Assembly (NCBI RefSeq): GCF_014191605.1
Contig: NZ_JACHWU010000001.1
Coordinates: 1 to 64,000, forward strand
Source: Prauserella isguenensis
Lineage (GTDB): Bacteria > Actinomycetota > Actinomycetes > Mycobacteriales > Pseudonocardiaceae
Reading direction: 5' to 3'
Length of the DNA: 64,000 nt
The first letter of the stretch is position 1. Each line of letters begins with the position of its first letter. Position numbers and translations under genes: made by a program. Shown piece by piece: positions 45,689 to 54,897 of this stretch. The notes under the pieces were generated by a model that made no database searches, had not been told where the DNA came from, and saw only the letters and a list, made by a program, of their open reading frames with translations.

Positions 45689-45701
45689 GTCGTCCAGTCT
45701 C

Positions 45702-46733
45702 TCAATCGCGCTGACCGTGCTTCTGCCCGCCCGGCCGTTTCCGCCCGCCGAGCGAGGCGACACCGATGGCGAGCAGCGCCACCACGCACGCGACGACCGT
45801 CGACGTCGTCAGGTCGTTGCCTCCGGCGGGCACGAACGCGTCGAGCAGCATCGACCCGACCAGCTGCCCTGCGACCGTGCTCAGCCCCAGTAGCAGCACC
45901 CCGATCCACGACACGACGAACGACGCGACCGCGATGAACACGATGCCGACGAGCCCGCCGAGGTACAGCACCGGATTGCCGGGCAGCGCGTCGGGCGGGC
46001 CGTGCAGTGCGAACGACACCAGCCAGGCGAGCACCAGCATCGTGGTGCCCGCGGTGAAGTTGACGAGCGCCGCCGTGAGCGAGCTGCCGGAGGCGGCACC
46101 CACGTGGCCGTTGAACGCCTGCTGCACCGCCATGCCCGCCCCGGCGGCGAACGGCAGGATCAGCAGCGCGATGCGGCCCGGCCCCGCGTGCCCGGCGACG
46201 TCACCCGCCAGCGCGCCCGCGACGGCGGCCACGGTCATCACCGCACCCGTCACCCGCAGGACCGTGGTGGGCTCCTTGCCGGACGGGCCCAGCCCGAACC
46301 GGTCGACGAACAGTCCGCTCACGGTCTGTCCCGCCACGACGCCCACGGTGAACAGGGCGACCCCGATGATCGACACGGTGACCGACTGCCCCAGCACGTA
46401 TGCGCCGCCCGCGATACCGCCCAGGAAATGCCAGGGCCGGAGCCTGCCGCTGCGCAGCGCGGCCACGGCGGCGCGCGTGCCCGCGCGCATCGACCGCGAC
46501 ACGGCGAGCCAGCACAGCAGCAGCAACAGACCACCGCCGAACGAGATGACGGCGGCGAGCGCGGAGTCACCGAGTTCCGCGCCGAGCTGGCCGTTGATCC
46601 GCGACTGCACGGACATGCCCAGCCCTGCGGATACGGCGAGCACCACGCCCCACAGCTTCCGGGCGGCGGAGGTGGGTGCGTGCGTGGTCGGAGTGGCGGG
46701 ACCCTGGGCGGGATCCGCACTGGCAGTGGCCAT
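45702..46733 (-). CDS. DMT family transporter, YdcZ/DUF606 tandem type
   Basis: A 343-aa membrane protein composed of two DUF606-like halves. The internal duplication is visible in [15 protein letters not shown] (about residue 38) and [15 protein letters not shown] (about 196), each followed by a long hydrophobic run. About ten helices are present. Transport direction and substrate are unknown. The ATG at 46733 gives [11 protein letters not shown]. It is the promoter-proximal gene of a DMT-folD-DUF3017 operon. Confidence 0.88.
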   Translation of the reverse strand: MATASADPAQGPATPTTHAPTSAARKLWGVVLAVSAGLGMSVQSRINGQLGAELGDSALAAVISFGGGLLLLLCWLAVSRSMRAGTRAAVAALRSGRLRPWHFLGGIAGGAYVLGQSVTVSIIGVALFTVGVVAGQTVSGLFVDRFGLGPSGKEPTTVLRVTGAVMTVAAVAGALAGDVAGHAGPGRIALLILPFAAGAGMAVQQAFNGHVGAASGSSLTAALVNFTAGTTMLVLAWLVSFALHGPPDALPGNPVLYLGGLVGIVFIAVASFVVSWIGVLLLGLSTVAGQLVGSMLLDAFVPAGGNDLTTSTVVACVVALLAIGVASLGGRKRPGGQKHGQRD

Positions 46734-46900
46734 CGCCCGCCATTGTGCGCGCTCCGATGATCCCCGCGACGGGTGTCACCGCCGGAGTGTGTCCGCCCCC
46801 ACTCCGGCCTTGTCGCAGCCGCTGACAGCGGTGCCACAGGGTGAGACGCGCGGCTCATGTACCCGGTGGTCGTGCATTCGCGAAATCTATTAGTCAAGAT

Positions 46901-49900
46901 GTGGGCGTGGCACTTCCGACCCAGCTGAACGCGACCGAGCAGGACACGCTGGTCAAGCAGATCGGCCTCTCGCTGCTGCGGGCCGCCCCGCGGGACTGGC
47001 GCAGGGTGACCGCGGTGTACCGCGCTGTGGGGAGGTATCACGAGCTGACCGGCGAGGTCGTGACCGCCGACGGCGCGACGCAGGAGTGGGTGGCCACCCA
47101 CGACATCGCGACGCTGTTCGGCAAGCTCCGCGCAGGCATGTACCGCGAGGGCCGCGGCACCTGGTTCAACGCGCGCTATCAACTCGATCACCCGTCGAGC
47201 TACAACCTCGAGTACGACCGCGACGAGCCGTCGTGGGACCTGGCACCGCCCTCGCAGGCGTACGCCGACGAACTGCGCATGTTCCCCCGTTCCGAGGAGA
47301 ACGTGCCGGACTGGCTGATGCGCCGGATGGCGGGCCTCGGTCCCGAACGTTCCGGGCCGCGGTTCCGCATGGCCCGGATCTTCGACGGCGCGGGCCCGAA
47401 CGGGCCGGTCATCACCCGGCCGGAGCTCGACCCCGACGAGCGGGACCGGGTACTCGCCTACCTCGACGCCGCTCCGACGGTCGGGCCCGCCCGTGGTTAC
47501 GACGTCGACCGGCTCGCCCGTGACCAGGCCGCCGAGGTGCCGATCGCGTTCCACAGCGATGGGTCCTGGATCTGGCCCGCCGCCGTGCCCTACTACCTGC
47601 GCACTCACGGTGTCGCCCCCGAGGCGGACCTGCTCCAGCACATCCGCGCCAACGGGTTCACCGTCCCGGAGGTGCCCGACGAGACGCGCCAGGCCGCAGC
47701 CGATCACGTCGCACACGGCCAGGGCCCGCAGCACGCGCCACAGCAAGGGCCTCCCCAGGTGCCCGGTGCCGAGGCGGCGCAGCCGACGACCCAGACCCCG
47801 CCGGTCGCGGCCGACCGGACGCGACCGGAACAGCCCGGCCCCGCGACGGGCGCAGCCGGACAGCAGCCGGACGACGAGTCGGCAGCCGGCGCGGGTGAGT
47901 CCCCGGGTACGGGTGCCGCGGCCGCAGGAGCCGCGGGCCTCGCGGGCGCCGCGGGCGCTGCGGGCGCCGCCGGTGCCATGGCCGCCCGGAACGGCACCGA
48001 CGTCGACGACGACTCCGGTCGTCCGGGTCCCGTCGACCCCGCCGATCCTGTCGACCCCGCCGACCCCAATGCGCCCGAGCTGCCGGTGCGGCGTCCCGGC
48101 AAGGCCGCGCAGGAACTCGACGAGCAGTTCAGCGGCATCAACGGCACGGGTCACACGAGCACGCCGAGCACCCCCTCGGCGTTCCTGCCCGCCGACCGCG
48201 ACGACGGAACCGCCGACCCGAGCGCCAGTGAGGAGACCGTCGTCAACGGTGTCGGTGCCCAGGGCATCGGCACCGGCGCAGGGCCGGTCCCCGAAGGCTC
48301 GGCCCCCGCCGACGCGGGGCCCACCACCGAGCCAGGCGCCGACGACCTCGGCGACCCGGAGGCCGAGACTGCGGCCTACACACTCCCCGGCCGCGGCGAC
48401 CCCGGCGAGACGGACCTGACGCGCCGCGAGGACACATGGACGGACCCGGCGACCGCCACGCCGGGCGACCGGCTCGACGCCGGCCGACACGAGGGCGCCG
48501 GACACGACGTCGAGGGATTCGACGACATTCCGCACGACCGCGGGTCCCCCGAGGGTGGCCGCCACGGTGCCGCCTCGTACGAGGATCCGTACGCACGCCC
48601 GTCCCCCGACGCGCCCCGCGACGAGCCACTGCACGAACAGGGCACGGCCTTCACGCCGATCCCCACGTTCGACGACGATCCGCGGTCCGCTCCCGGCGCG
48701 GGCGACGCGCCGGACGAGACCGGTGAGGACGCCGCGCCGGGCGACATCGGCGCCGGTGATCCCGGACGCCGTGATGTCCCGGGCGGGCACGCCGCGGTCG
48801 GCGACGCGCGACCCGACCGGGCATCCGACATGGCGGACATCGCGGGCGACGCGGACCAGCCCGGGGCATCGTCGCCGGGCGACCGCGAACCGGACTTCGA
48901 CTCGGGCCCGCCGACCACGATCACCGGCCCGGTGTCGGCGGACGGGCCGCCGCCGAGGCCCGACGTGGATCGGGAAACGGCGGCTCCCCCGATGGACCAG
49001 CCGGGTACCGCCGGCATGCCATCCGCACCGCACGCGGGGCAGGAACCGCCGGCCGAGCTGGAGGAGGAACGGACCGCTCCGACACCGCGGCAGGACTACG
49101 ACCGGCCTGCGTCCACGGCATCCGGTGCTCTCGGTGCCGCCGGTGCTCTCGGTGCCGCCGGTGCTCTCGGTGCGGCCGGTGCCGCCGCGGGAGCGTTCGC
49201 AGGTCGGGACGACGCCGACGAGTACGACGACTATGACGACTACGACGAGCGCAGCGACCGGCGGGCCTTCGACGGTCGGCCGGCCCACCGCGATCAACCC
49301 GAATACAGCGATCAGCGCGAGTACGGCGATCACCCCGAATACCGCGACGAGCCGGGGTACCGCGGTCAGCCGGACTTCGGCGACCGTGGGTACGACGACC
49401 GCGGGGGTCCCACCGGCCGGCCGGACTTCGAGGGCCGGGCAGGCTCGGCCGTCGAGCCGGATCCGGGACCGCCCACGCAGATCGGCAACATGCCGCCGCA
49501 GGATCCGGAACTCGACGACCTGCAGGACAAGCTCGACGAGCTGCAGGTCCCGGACGAGTACTACGCCCTCAGCGTGCCGTCCGATTATGGCTGGAGCCTC
49601 GAGCGGGTCGCCGACGGCTGGCGGGTCGGCTGGTACGACGGCGAGCTGAAGAGCACCGCCGTGTTCGGCGACGCCGCGGACGCGAAGGCGTTCATGCTGG
49701 GCAAGGTGCTGCTGTCCCCCGACGGCGTCGACGAGGTGCCCGAGGAACCGGTCCACGGGGACCCGGAGTTCGACTCCGAGCAGGCCGCGCCGGAACCGGG
49801 GACGTCCCGTCCGCTGCTGGCGACCCTCACCCCCGAGATCGCCACGGGAACCCGTCAGGTCTCCGAGGAACCGGCAGCGCACACGCGGGCGGTTTCTCCC

Positions 49901-50422
49901 GTGGAGGATCCCGCGGGCCGCGGTGGGCAGATCCCGCAGACCACGCAGGCCCCCGTCAGGGAGCCGGTGGCCCAGCAGGCCGCCGCACCGCACCGGCCCG
50001 CCGCGGGCGAACCGCAGCAGGCGGCACGTCCGCAGTCAGGCCAGGGCAGCCCGCACCAGGGTGGACAGCAGTGGCCGATCCAGCCGCTGCCCGGGGAGCC
50101 GCCGCTGACACTGTTCCGCGGCAAGGAGATGCGCACGCTGCCCGTGGGCAGTGAGCTCGACCGGTTCGGCGGCGCGAACGGCAACCTGACCTACGCCGCG
50201 GGCACACCGTTCGAGGAACGGTCGCTCGTGCCCGAGTGGGTCAACCGGCCGTACCACGTCTACCGCGTCCAGCGGCCGCTCGAGACGCTCGCGGGCGTCG
50301 CCATCCCGTGGTTCAACCAGCCCGGCGGCGGTGCGGCGTACATGCTGCCCGCCTCCATCGAGGAGCTGTTGGCCGACGGCGACATCATCGAGCTCGACCC
50401 CGGCGAACCGCCGATCGACTGA
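46901..50422 (+). CDS. Multidomain TNT (NAD+ glycohydrolase toxin-like) protein
   Basis: The 1173-aa protein ends in a TNT domain (about residues 1066-1167). Visible motifs are LDRFGGANGNLTYAAGTPFE, ERSLVPEW, YHVYRVQRPLETLAGVAIPW and FNQPGGGAAYM; the Gln there corresponds to the catalytic Gln of the M. tuberculosis TNT by recalled alignment. The N-terminal ~125 residues look like a YezG/DUF600-type domain (MYREGRGTWFNARYQL, YNLEYDRDEPSW). Between lie about 750 low-complexity acidic residues, two Ala/Gly-rich hydrophobic runs (about 340-364 and 739-767, the latter from an 18-bp DNA repeat), a Tyr/Asp-rich stretch and a small folded segment (about 871-942). No signal peptide is seen. The GTG at 46901 follows TATTAG by seven bases and may be leaderless; a GTG at 46907 is possible. 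Confidence 0.87.
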   Translation: MGVALPTQLNATEQDTLVKQIGLSLLRAAPRDWRRVTAVYRAVGRYHELTGEVVTADGATQEWVATHDIATLFGKLRAGMYREGRGTWFNARYQLDHPSSYNLEYDRDEPSWDLAPPSQAYADELRMFPRSEENVPDWLMRRMAGLGPERSGPRFRMARIFDGAGPNGPVITRPELDPDERDRVLAYLDAAPTVGPARGYDVDRLARDQAAEVPIAFHSDGSWIWPAAVPYYLRTHGVAPEADLLQHIRANGFTVPEVPDETRQAAADHVAHGQGPQHAPQQGPPQVPGAEAAQPTTQTPPVAADRTRPEQPGPATGAAGQQPDDESAAGAGESPGTGAAAAGAAGLAGAAGAAGAAGAMAARNGTDVDDDSGRPGPVDPADPVDPADPNAPELPVRRPGKAAQELDEQFSGINGTGHTSTPSTPSAFLPADRDDGTADPSASEETVVNGVGAQGIGTGAGPVPEGSAPADAGPTTEPGADDLGDPEAETAAYTLPGRGDPGETDLTRREDTWTDPATATPGDRLDAGRHEGAGHDVEGFDDIPHDRGSPEGGRHGAASYEDPYARPSPDAPRDEPLHEQGTAFTPIPTFDDDPRSAPGAGDAPDETGEDAAPGDIGAGDPGRRDVPGGHAAVGDARPDRASDMADIAGDADQPGASSPGDREPDFDSGPPTTITGPVSADGPPPRPDVDRETAAPPMDQPGTAGMPSAPHAGQEPPAELEEERTAPTPRQDYDRPASTASGALGAAGALGAAGALGAAGAAAGAFAGRDDADEYDDYDDYDERSDRRAFDGRPAHRDQPEYSDQREYGDHPEYRDEPGYRGQPDFGDRGYDDRGGPTGRPDFEGRAGSAVEPDPGPPTQIGNMPPQDPELDDLQDKLDELQVPDEYYALSVPSDYGWSLERVADGWRVGWYDGELKSTAVFGDAADAKAFMLGKVLLSPDGVDEVPEEPVHGDPEFDSEQAAPEPGTSRPLLATLTPEIATGTRQVSEEPAAHTRAVSPVEDPAGRGGQIPQTTQAPVREPVAQQAAAPHRPAAGEPQQAARPQSGQGSPHQGGQQWPIQPLPGEPPLTLFRGKEMRTLPVGSELDRFGGANGNLTYAAGTPFEERSLVPEWVNRPYHVYRVQRPLETLAGVAIPWFNQPGGGAAYMLPASIEELLADGDIIELDPGEPPID
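49122..49190. repeat. 18-bp tandem repeat inside the TNT gene
   Basis: GGTGCTCTCGGTGCCGCC is repeated nearly three times in frame, giving a GALGAA-type hydrophobic run at about residues 741-760. Such a repeat can change copy number by slippage without shifting frame. Confidence 0.8.
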
Positions 50423-50426
50423 GCCC

Positions 50427-50455
50427 GGGCCCGCGCGGCACGTCCGCGCGGGCCC
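50427..50455. terminator. Terminator hairpin after the TNT gene
   Basis: GGGCCCGCGCGG and CCGCGCGGGCCC form a perfect 12-bp stem with a 5-base loop, four bases after the stop. The facing pentapeptide gene ends 69 bp further on. Confidence 0.85.
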
Positions 50456-50523
50456 GCTCGCACCGTCGGTTCGGCTCACGATCGTGGACGCGATCGGACG
50501 CCCGGCCCGCTCGCGACGAGGAG

Positions 50524-51243
50524 TCAGCTCACGACCAGCCCGTGCGCCGCGGCGTACAGAAGTGCGGTGTCGACGTCGACCAGGGTGCCCGCCATGTCGG
50601 CCGCCGCCAGCGCACGTGCGTCCAGCCGTGCACCACGCAGGTCCGCGTCGGTCAGCTTCGCCGCGGTCAGCGTGGCGCCGGTCAGGTCGGCCTCCCGCAG
50701 TGTGGCCCTGCGGAGGTCGGCACCGGTCAGGTTGGCCTCGCGCAGACGCAGTCCCGACAGCTCCATGCCACGCAGCACGGCGTCGGCCAGCGACACGAGT
50801 GTCAGGTCGCAGTCGGCCAGGGTGATCGTGCGAAGACCGCAGTCGACGAACACGCTGCCGAGCAGCGAGCATCCGGACCACGAGGAGTCGCCGAGCATGG
50901 TGCGGTCGAACGTGCACGTCCGGAACGCCGACGACCGATGCACCGACTCGCCGAGATCGGTACGAGTGAAGTCGCAGTGGTCGAACACGCACCCGGAGGT
51001 CGCCAACCCGCGCAGGTCGGCGTCGGTGAAGTCGCACCGGACGAACCGGCTGCCCGCCCAGCGTTGCCCCGAGAGCACGGCGTCGCGGTAGTCCTCGCCG
51101 GTCTCCACTGCTCCGGTCTCCACTGCTCCGGGTTCGACAGCTCCGGGCTCGACTGCTCCGGGCCCGCCCGCGGGGTCGGAAGGCTCGGCGGGAAAGGGTT
51201 CGGAGGCTGAGTCGGACGAGTGCACGCCGCCAGGTTCCCACAC
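50524..51243 (-). CDS. Pentapeptide-repeat protein at the end of the mutasome operon
   Basis: The 239-aa protein has an N-terminal Pro/Glu-rich tail with a four-fold GAVEP/GAVET repeat. About 30 pentapeptide units follow (for example CDFTDADLRGL, REANLTGADLRRATLREADL, TGATLTAAKLTDADLRGA), and it ends VDVDTALLYAAAHGLVV. Pentapeptide repeats fold as a right-handed beta-helix that can mimic DNA, as in Qnr and MfpA. Two GTGs, at 51243 and 51225, are possible starts; I give the longer. It begins 18 bp after the dnaE2 stop, so it is probably co-transcribed with that SOS gene. Confidence 0.85.
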   Translation of the reverse strand: MWEPGGVHSSDSASEPFPAEPSDPAGGPGAVEPGAVEPGAVETGAVETGEDYRDAVLSGQRWAGSRFVRCDFTDADLRGLATSGCVFDHCDFTRTDLGESVHRSSAFRTCTFDRTMLGDSSWSGCSLLGSVFVDCGLRTITLADCDLTLVSLADAVLRGMELSGLRLREANLTGADLRRATLREADLTGATLTAAKLTDADLRGARLDARALAAADMAGTLVDVDTALLYAAAHGLVVS

Positions 51244-51261
51244 CCGCTGGCGACCCCGCCG

Positions 51262-54200
51262 TCACCGGAAGTCCCGCGACTTGGCGGTGATGCGCATCGG
51301 CAGATGCTGCAGCCGTTCGGCGCGCAGGCTGACCACACCGTCGGCGCGTTCGACAACCCCGCGCACCAACATTGCCGAGCTCGACCGCGCCACCCGGTGG
51401 TAGCGCGCCCACAGTCCCTGTGTGCAGACCACGTTGACCATGCCCGTCTCGTCCTCGATGTTGAGGAACGTGATGCCGCCGGCCGTCGCGGGCCGCTGGC
51501 GGTGGGTGACGGCCCCGCCGATGAGCACGCGGGTGCCGTCGTCGACCCGTTGCAGCTGCTGCGCCGGGACGACTCCCAGCGCATCGAGCCGGGACCGGAT
51601 GAACTGGGTCGGAAAGCTGTCCGGGGACAGTCCCGTCGCCCAGACGTCCGCGGCGGCCAGGTCGATCTCGTCCATGCCGGGCAGCGCGGGCGCCTCTGCC
51701 GCGGGGGTCGTGCCGGGCAGTTTCCCCGGCCGTTCCTGTGCTGCGGCTCCCGCGGACCAGAGCGCTTTGCGCCGATCCCCTTGCACCTCGTCGAAACCGC
51801 CGAAGGCGCCTGCGGTGGCGAGCGCCTCCAGCTGCGGAGTCGTGAGCCGGACCCTCCTGGCGACGTCGGCCATGTCGCGGTACGGGCCGTGTTCCTCCCG
51901 TTCCTCCACGAGCGCGTCCGCCACGGCCGTGCCGATCGTCCGTACCGCGCCGAGTCCTATTCGGACGGCATGGGTGGCCGGGGCCGTACCACCCGGCCCG
52001 ACTGCGGAACCGTTGCCGGGGGCGGGTACGGAATCACCGCCGGGGCCGGCTCCGGACCCGGCGGCCGCCGACGGTTCCGGAGGGTCTTCCCGGTCGAGCG
52101 GCTCCAGACGGGCGGAGGAATCACTGGCGTTGACGTCCGGGCCGCGAACTTCGACACCGTGCCTGCGAGCGTCGGCGGTGAGCGACTGCGGTGAGTAGAA
52201 GCCCATCGGCTGCGCCCGCAACAGCCCCGCGCAGAAGGCGTCCGAGTGGTAGTACTTGAAGTACGCACTGGCGAACACCACGTACGCGAAGCTCAGCGCG
52301 TGACTCTCCGGGAATCCGAAGTGCGAGAACGCGCGCATCCGCTCGAAGATGTGGGCGGCCATGTCGCGGTCGACCCCGTTACGGGCCGCGCCGTCGTAGA
52401 ACCGCTGCCGGAGCCGTTCCATCTTCCGGCCCGACCGCTTCGCCCCCATGGCGTGGCGCAGGGTGTCCGCCTCCGCCGCGGTGAACCCGGCGACGTCGAC
52501 GGCGATCTGCATCATCTGTTCCTGGAACAGCGGCACCCCGTACGTCTTGCCGAGCGCGTTCTCCAACAGCGGGTGGTCGTGCTCCCACTTCTCGTCCTTG
52601 TTGGCACGCCGGATGTACGGATGCACCGACCCGCCCTGGATCGGGCCGGGACGGATCAGCGCCACCTCGATGGCCAGGTCGTAGAACGTCTTCGGCTCGA
52701 GCCGGGGCAGGGTCGCGAGCTGTGCCCTGCTCTCCACCTGGAACACGCCGATCGCGTCCGCGCGTTGCAGCATCCCGTAGACGTTGTCGTCGTCGAGCGG
52801 CAGATCACTGAGGTCGACGTCGATTCCCTTGGCCTCGCGCACCATGTCGCGCATGTAGTGCAGGGCCGACAGCATGCCCAGGCCGAGCAGGTCGAACTTG
52901 ACCAGTCCGCCCCAGGCACAGTCGTCCTTCTCCCACTGCAGCACGCTCCGCTTCTCCATGCGGGCCCACTCGACCGGGCACACCTCGCTCACCGGGCGGT
53001 CGCAGATGACCATGCCACCGGGGTGGATGCCGAGGTGCCGCGGCGCGTGCTCCAGCGCGCCGGCCACCTCGAGCACACCATTCGGGATGTCGTGATCGGA
53101 CTGCCGGAGCGGCCCCCAGTGGTCGATCTGCTTGCTCCACGCGTCCTGTTGGCCGGGGGAATGCCCGAGCGCCTTCGCCGCGTCGCGGACCGCCGAGCGG
53201 GGTCGGTAGGTGATCACGTTCGCGACCAGCGCGGTGCACAATCTGCCGTACTTGCCGTAGACGTACTGGATCACCTCCTCCCGCCGGTCGGATTCGATGT
53301 CCAGGTCGATGTCCGGGTAACCGTCGCGATCCGGAGCGAGGAACCGTTCGAAGAGCAGTTTCCACTTCACCGGGTCGACCCTCGTGATGCCGAGGGCGTA
53401 ACAGACGGCCGAGTTCGCCGCGGATCCCCTGCCCTGGCACAGGATGTCGTTGCGGCGGCAGAACTCCACGATGTCCCAGACGATCAGGAAGTACCCGGGG
53501 AAGCCGAGCCGTTCGATGACGTCGAGTTCGTGGGCGAGCTGGGCGTACGCCTCCGTGTTTCCCTCCCGCGGGCCGTAGCGCCGCGTCGCCCCCTCGGCGG
53601 TCACCACGCGCAGGTGACCGGTCTCGTCACGGCCGTCCGGAACCTCGAACGGCGGCAGCTTCGGGGCGAGGATCTCCAGTGGGAAGGCGTACCGCTCGGC
53701 AAGCAGCGCGGCACGCTGAACCGCGCCGGGGTAGCGGGCGAACCGGGCGTGCATCTCGGCGCCCGACCTCAGGTGTGCCGCCCCGGACGCGGCGAGCCAG
53801 CCCTCCATCTCGTCGAGACTGCGCCGCGCGCGGATGGCCGACACCGCCTGCGCCACGTGGGCCTGCTGCGGCCGTGCGTAGTGGACGGCTCCCGTCGCGA
53901 CGGTCTGCAGGCCCAGCTCACCGGCGATCTCGGCGAGCCGGTCGTTGCGGGTACTGTCCAACGGCCCGCCGTGGTCGACGAGTTCGACGTACACGTCGTC
54001 CCGGCCGAACCGCTCGGTCAGCGCGAGCAGGGCCTCGGTCGCCGCGTCCGGCCCGCCTTCGTCGAGTGCCCGCCGGACGGAGCCTTTGCGGCACCCGGTG
54101 AGCACCACGCACCGGCCCGCGACCTCGTCGGTGATCTCGTCGAGGTCGTACACCGGCCGTCCCTTCTCCGCCCGCTGCCCCCGGGGCGGCTCGTGGTCGT

Positions 54201-54738
54201 GTCCCCGGAGCTGACCGGACGTGATGGCGCGGCAGAGACTCGTGTATCCGTCGGCGCCCTTCGCGAGCAGCAGCAGGTGTTCCGCGTCCGGGTCGGCTGC
54301 TCCGGCGGGCGGTTCCGACAGCCCGAGGCTGAGTTCCGCACCGAACACGGTGCGCATGCCGACCTCTTTGGCCGCCTCGGCGAAGCGGGCCGCGCCGTAC
54401 ATGCCGTCGTGGTCGGTGAGTGCGATGGCGTCGAGTTCCAGCCGCGCCGCCTCCTCGACCAGTTCCTCCGGATGGCTGGTGCCGTCGAGGAAGCTGAAGT
54501 TCGAGTGGCAGTGCAGCTCGGCGTACGGCACGCGGCCGCCTGCACCGGTGTCGTCGTGGCCGGGCGGGGGCAGGTCCACGGGCCTGGCGTACTTCTCCCG
54601 CCTACGCCCCCATGCCGGGCTGTCGTTGCCGTCCCCGGCCTGGTCCTGCCCGCCGTCGGAACCGCCTGACGTCGGGCCGCGACCCGACAGGGTGCGTTCC
54701 AGGTCCCGCCAGGGAACGGGCGGGTTGTTCCACCCCAC
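51262..54738 (-). CDS. dnaE2: Error-prone DNA polymerase III alpha subunit DnaE2
   Basis: The mutagenic polymerase of the SOS mutasome. The 1158-aa protein has an N-terminal ~70-residue extension, then a PHP domain (AELHCHSNFSFLDGTSHPEE). The polymerase domain carries the catalytic PDIDLDIESDRR and GRGSAANSAVCYALGI motifs, and a C-terminal OB fold (LIGGAVTHRQRPATAGGITF). A Gly/Pro-rich insertion near 900-940 interrupts the C-terminal third. The GTG start lies 3 bp after the stop of a 51-codon ORF, itself coupled to imuB. Confidence 0.96.
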   Translation of the reverse strand: MGWNNPPVPWRDLERTLSGRGPTSGGSDGGQDQAGDGNDSPAWGRRREKYARPVDLPPPGHDDTGAGGRVPYAELHCHSNFSFLDGTSHPEELVEEAARLELDAIALTDHDGMYGAARFAEAAKEVGMRTVFGAELSLGLSEPPAGAADPDAEHLLLLAKGADGYTSLCRAITSGQLRGHDHEPPRGQRAEKGRPVYDLDEITDEVAGRCVVLTGCRKGSVRRALDEGGPDAATEALLALTERFGRDDVYVELVDHGGPLDSTRNDRLAEIAGELGLQTVATGAVHYARPQQAHVAQAVSAIRARRSLDEMEGWLAASGAAHLRSGAEMHARFARYPGAVQRAALLAERYAFPLEILAPKLPPFEVPDGRDETGHLRVVTAEGATRRYGPREGNTEAYAQLAHELDVIERLGFPGYFLIVWDIVEFCRRNDILCQGRGSAANSAVCYALGITRVDPVKWKLLFERFLAPDRDGYPDIDLDIESDRREEVIQYVYGKYGRLCTALVANVITYRPRSAVRDAAKALGHSPGQQDAWSKQIDHWGPLRQSDHDIPNGVLEVAGALEHAPRHLGIHPGGMVICDRPVSEVCPVEWARMEKRSVLQWEKDDCAWGGLVKFDLLGLGMLSALHYMRDMVREAKGIDVDLSDLPLDDDNVYGMLQRADAIGVFQVESRAQLATLPRLEPKTFYDLAIEVALIRPGPIQGGSVHPYIRRANKDEKWEHDHPLLENALGKTYGVPLFQEQMMQIAVDVAGFTAAEADTLRHAMGAKRSGRKMERLRQRFYDGAARNGVDRDMAAHIFERMRAFSHFGFPESHALSFAYVVFASAYFKYYHSDAFCAGLLRAQPMGFYSPQSLTADARRHGVEVRGPDVNASDSSARLEPLDREDPPEPSAAAGSGAGPGGDSVPAPGNGSAVGPGGTAPATHAVRIGLGAVRTIGTAVADALVEEREEHGPYRDMADVARRVRLTTPQLEALATAGAFGGFDEVQGDRRKALWSAGAAAQERPGKLPGTTPAAEAPALPGMDEIDLAAADVWATGLSPDSFPTQFIRSRLDALGVVPAQQLQRVDDGTRVLIGGAVTHRQRPATAGGITFLNIEDETGMVNVVCTQGLWARYHRVARSSSAMLVRGVVERADGVVSLRAERLQHLPMRITAKSRDFR

Positions 54739-54741
54739 GAT

Positions 54742-54897
54742 TCAGTCGCCTTCCGGGGACCGTCTCGGTTCGGGGATCAGCTGCCCCGGCAGGAACTCCG
54801 GGTCAGCCGGAGACTCCGGAGCCGACCGGAACGCCGGGTCCGGATGTTGCCCACCGGGAAAACCGTCGGCGGCGCCCCGCAACGACTCGTCGTACAT
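54742..54897 (-). CDS. 51-codon ORF coupled between imuB and dnaE2
   Basis: The ORF begins in an ATGA overlap with the imuB stop and ends 3 bp before the dnaE2 GTG. It encodes MYDESLRGAADGFPGGQHPD and continues Pro/Glu-rich to EPRRSPEGD. It has normal G/C third-position bias but no recognised domain and no helix-forming stretch. The tight coupling on both sides suggests it is translated, either as a small mutasome protein or as a coupling peptide. It could also be a drifted remnant. Confidence 0.6.
   Translation of the reverse strand: MYDESLRGAADGFPGGQHPDPAFRSAPESPADPEFLPGQLIPEPRRSPEGD

Noticed and set aside
46319-49993. Open frame of over 1200 codons on the minus strand opposite the TNT gene
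   Set aside because: The composition is Arg/Gly/Val-rich and domain-free. The plus-strand frame has recognisable TNT and YezG-like domains.
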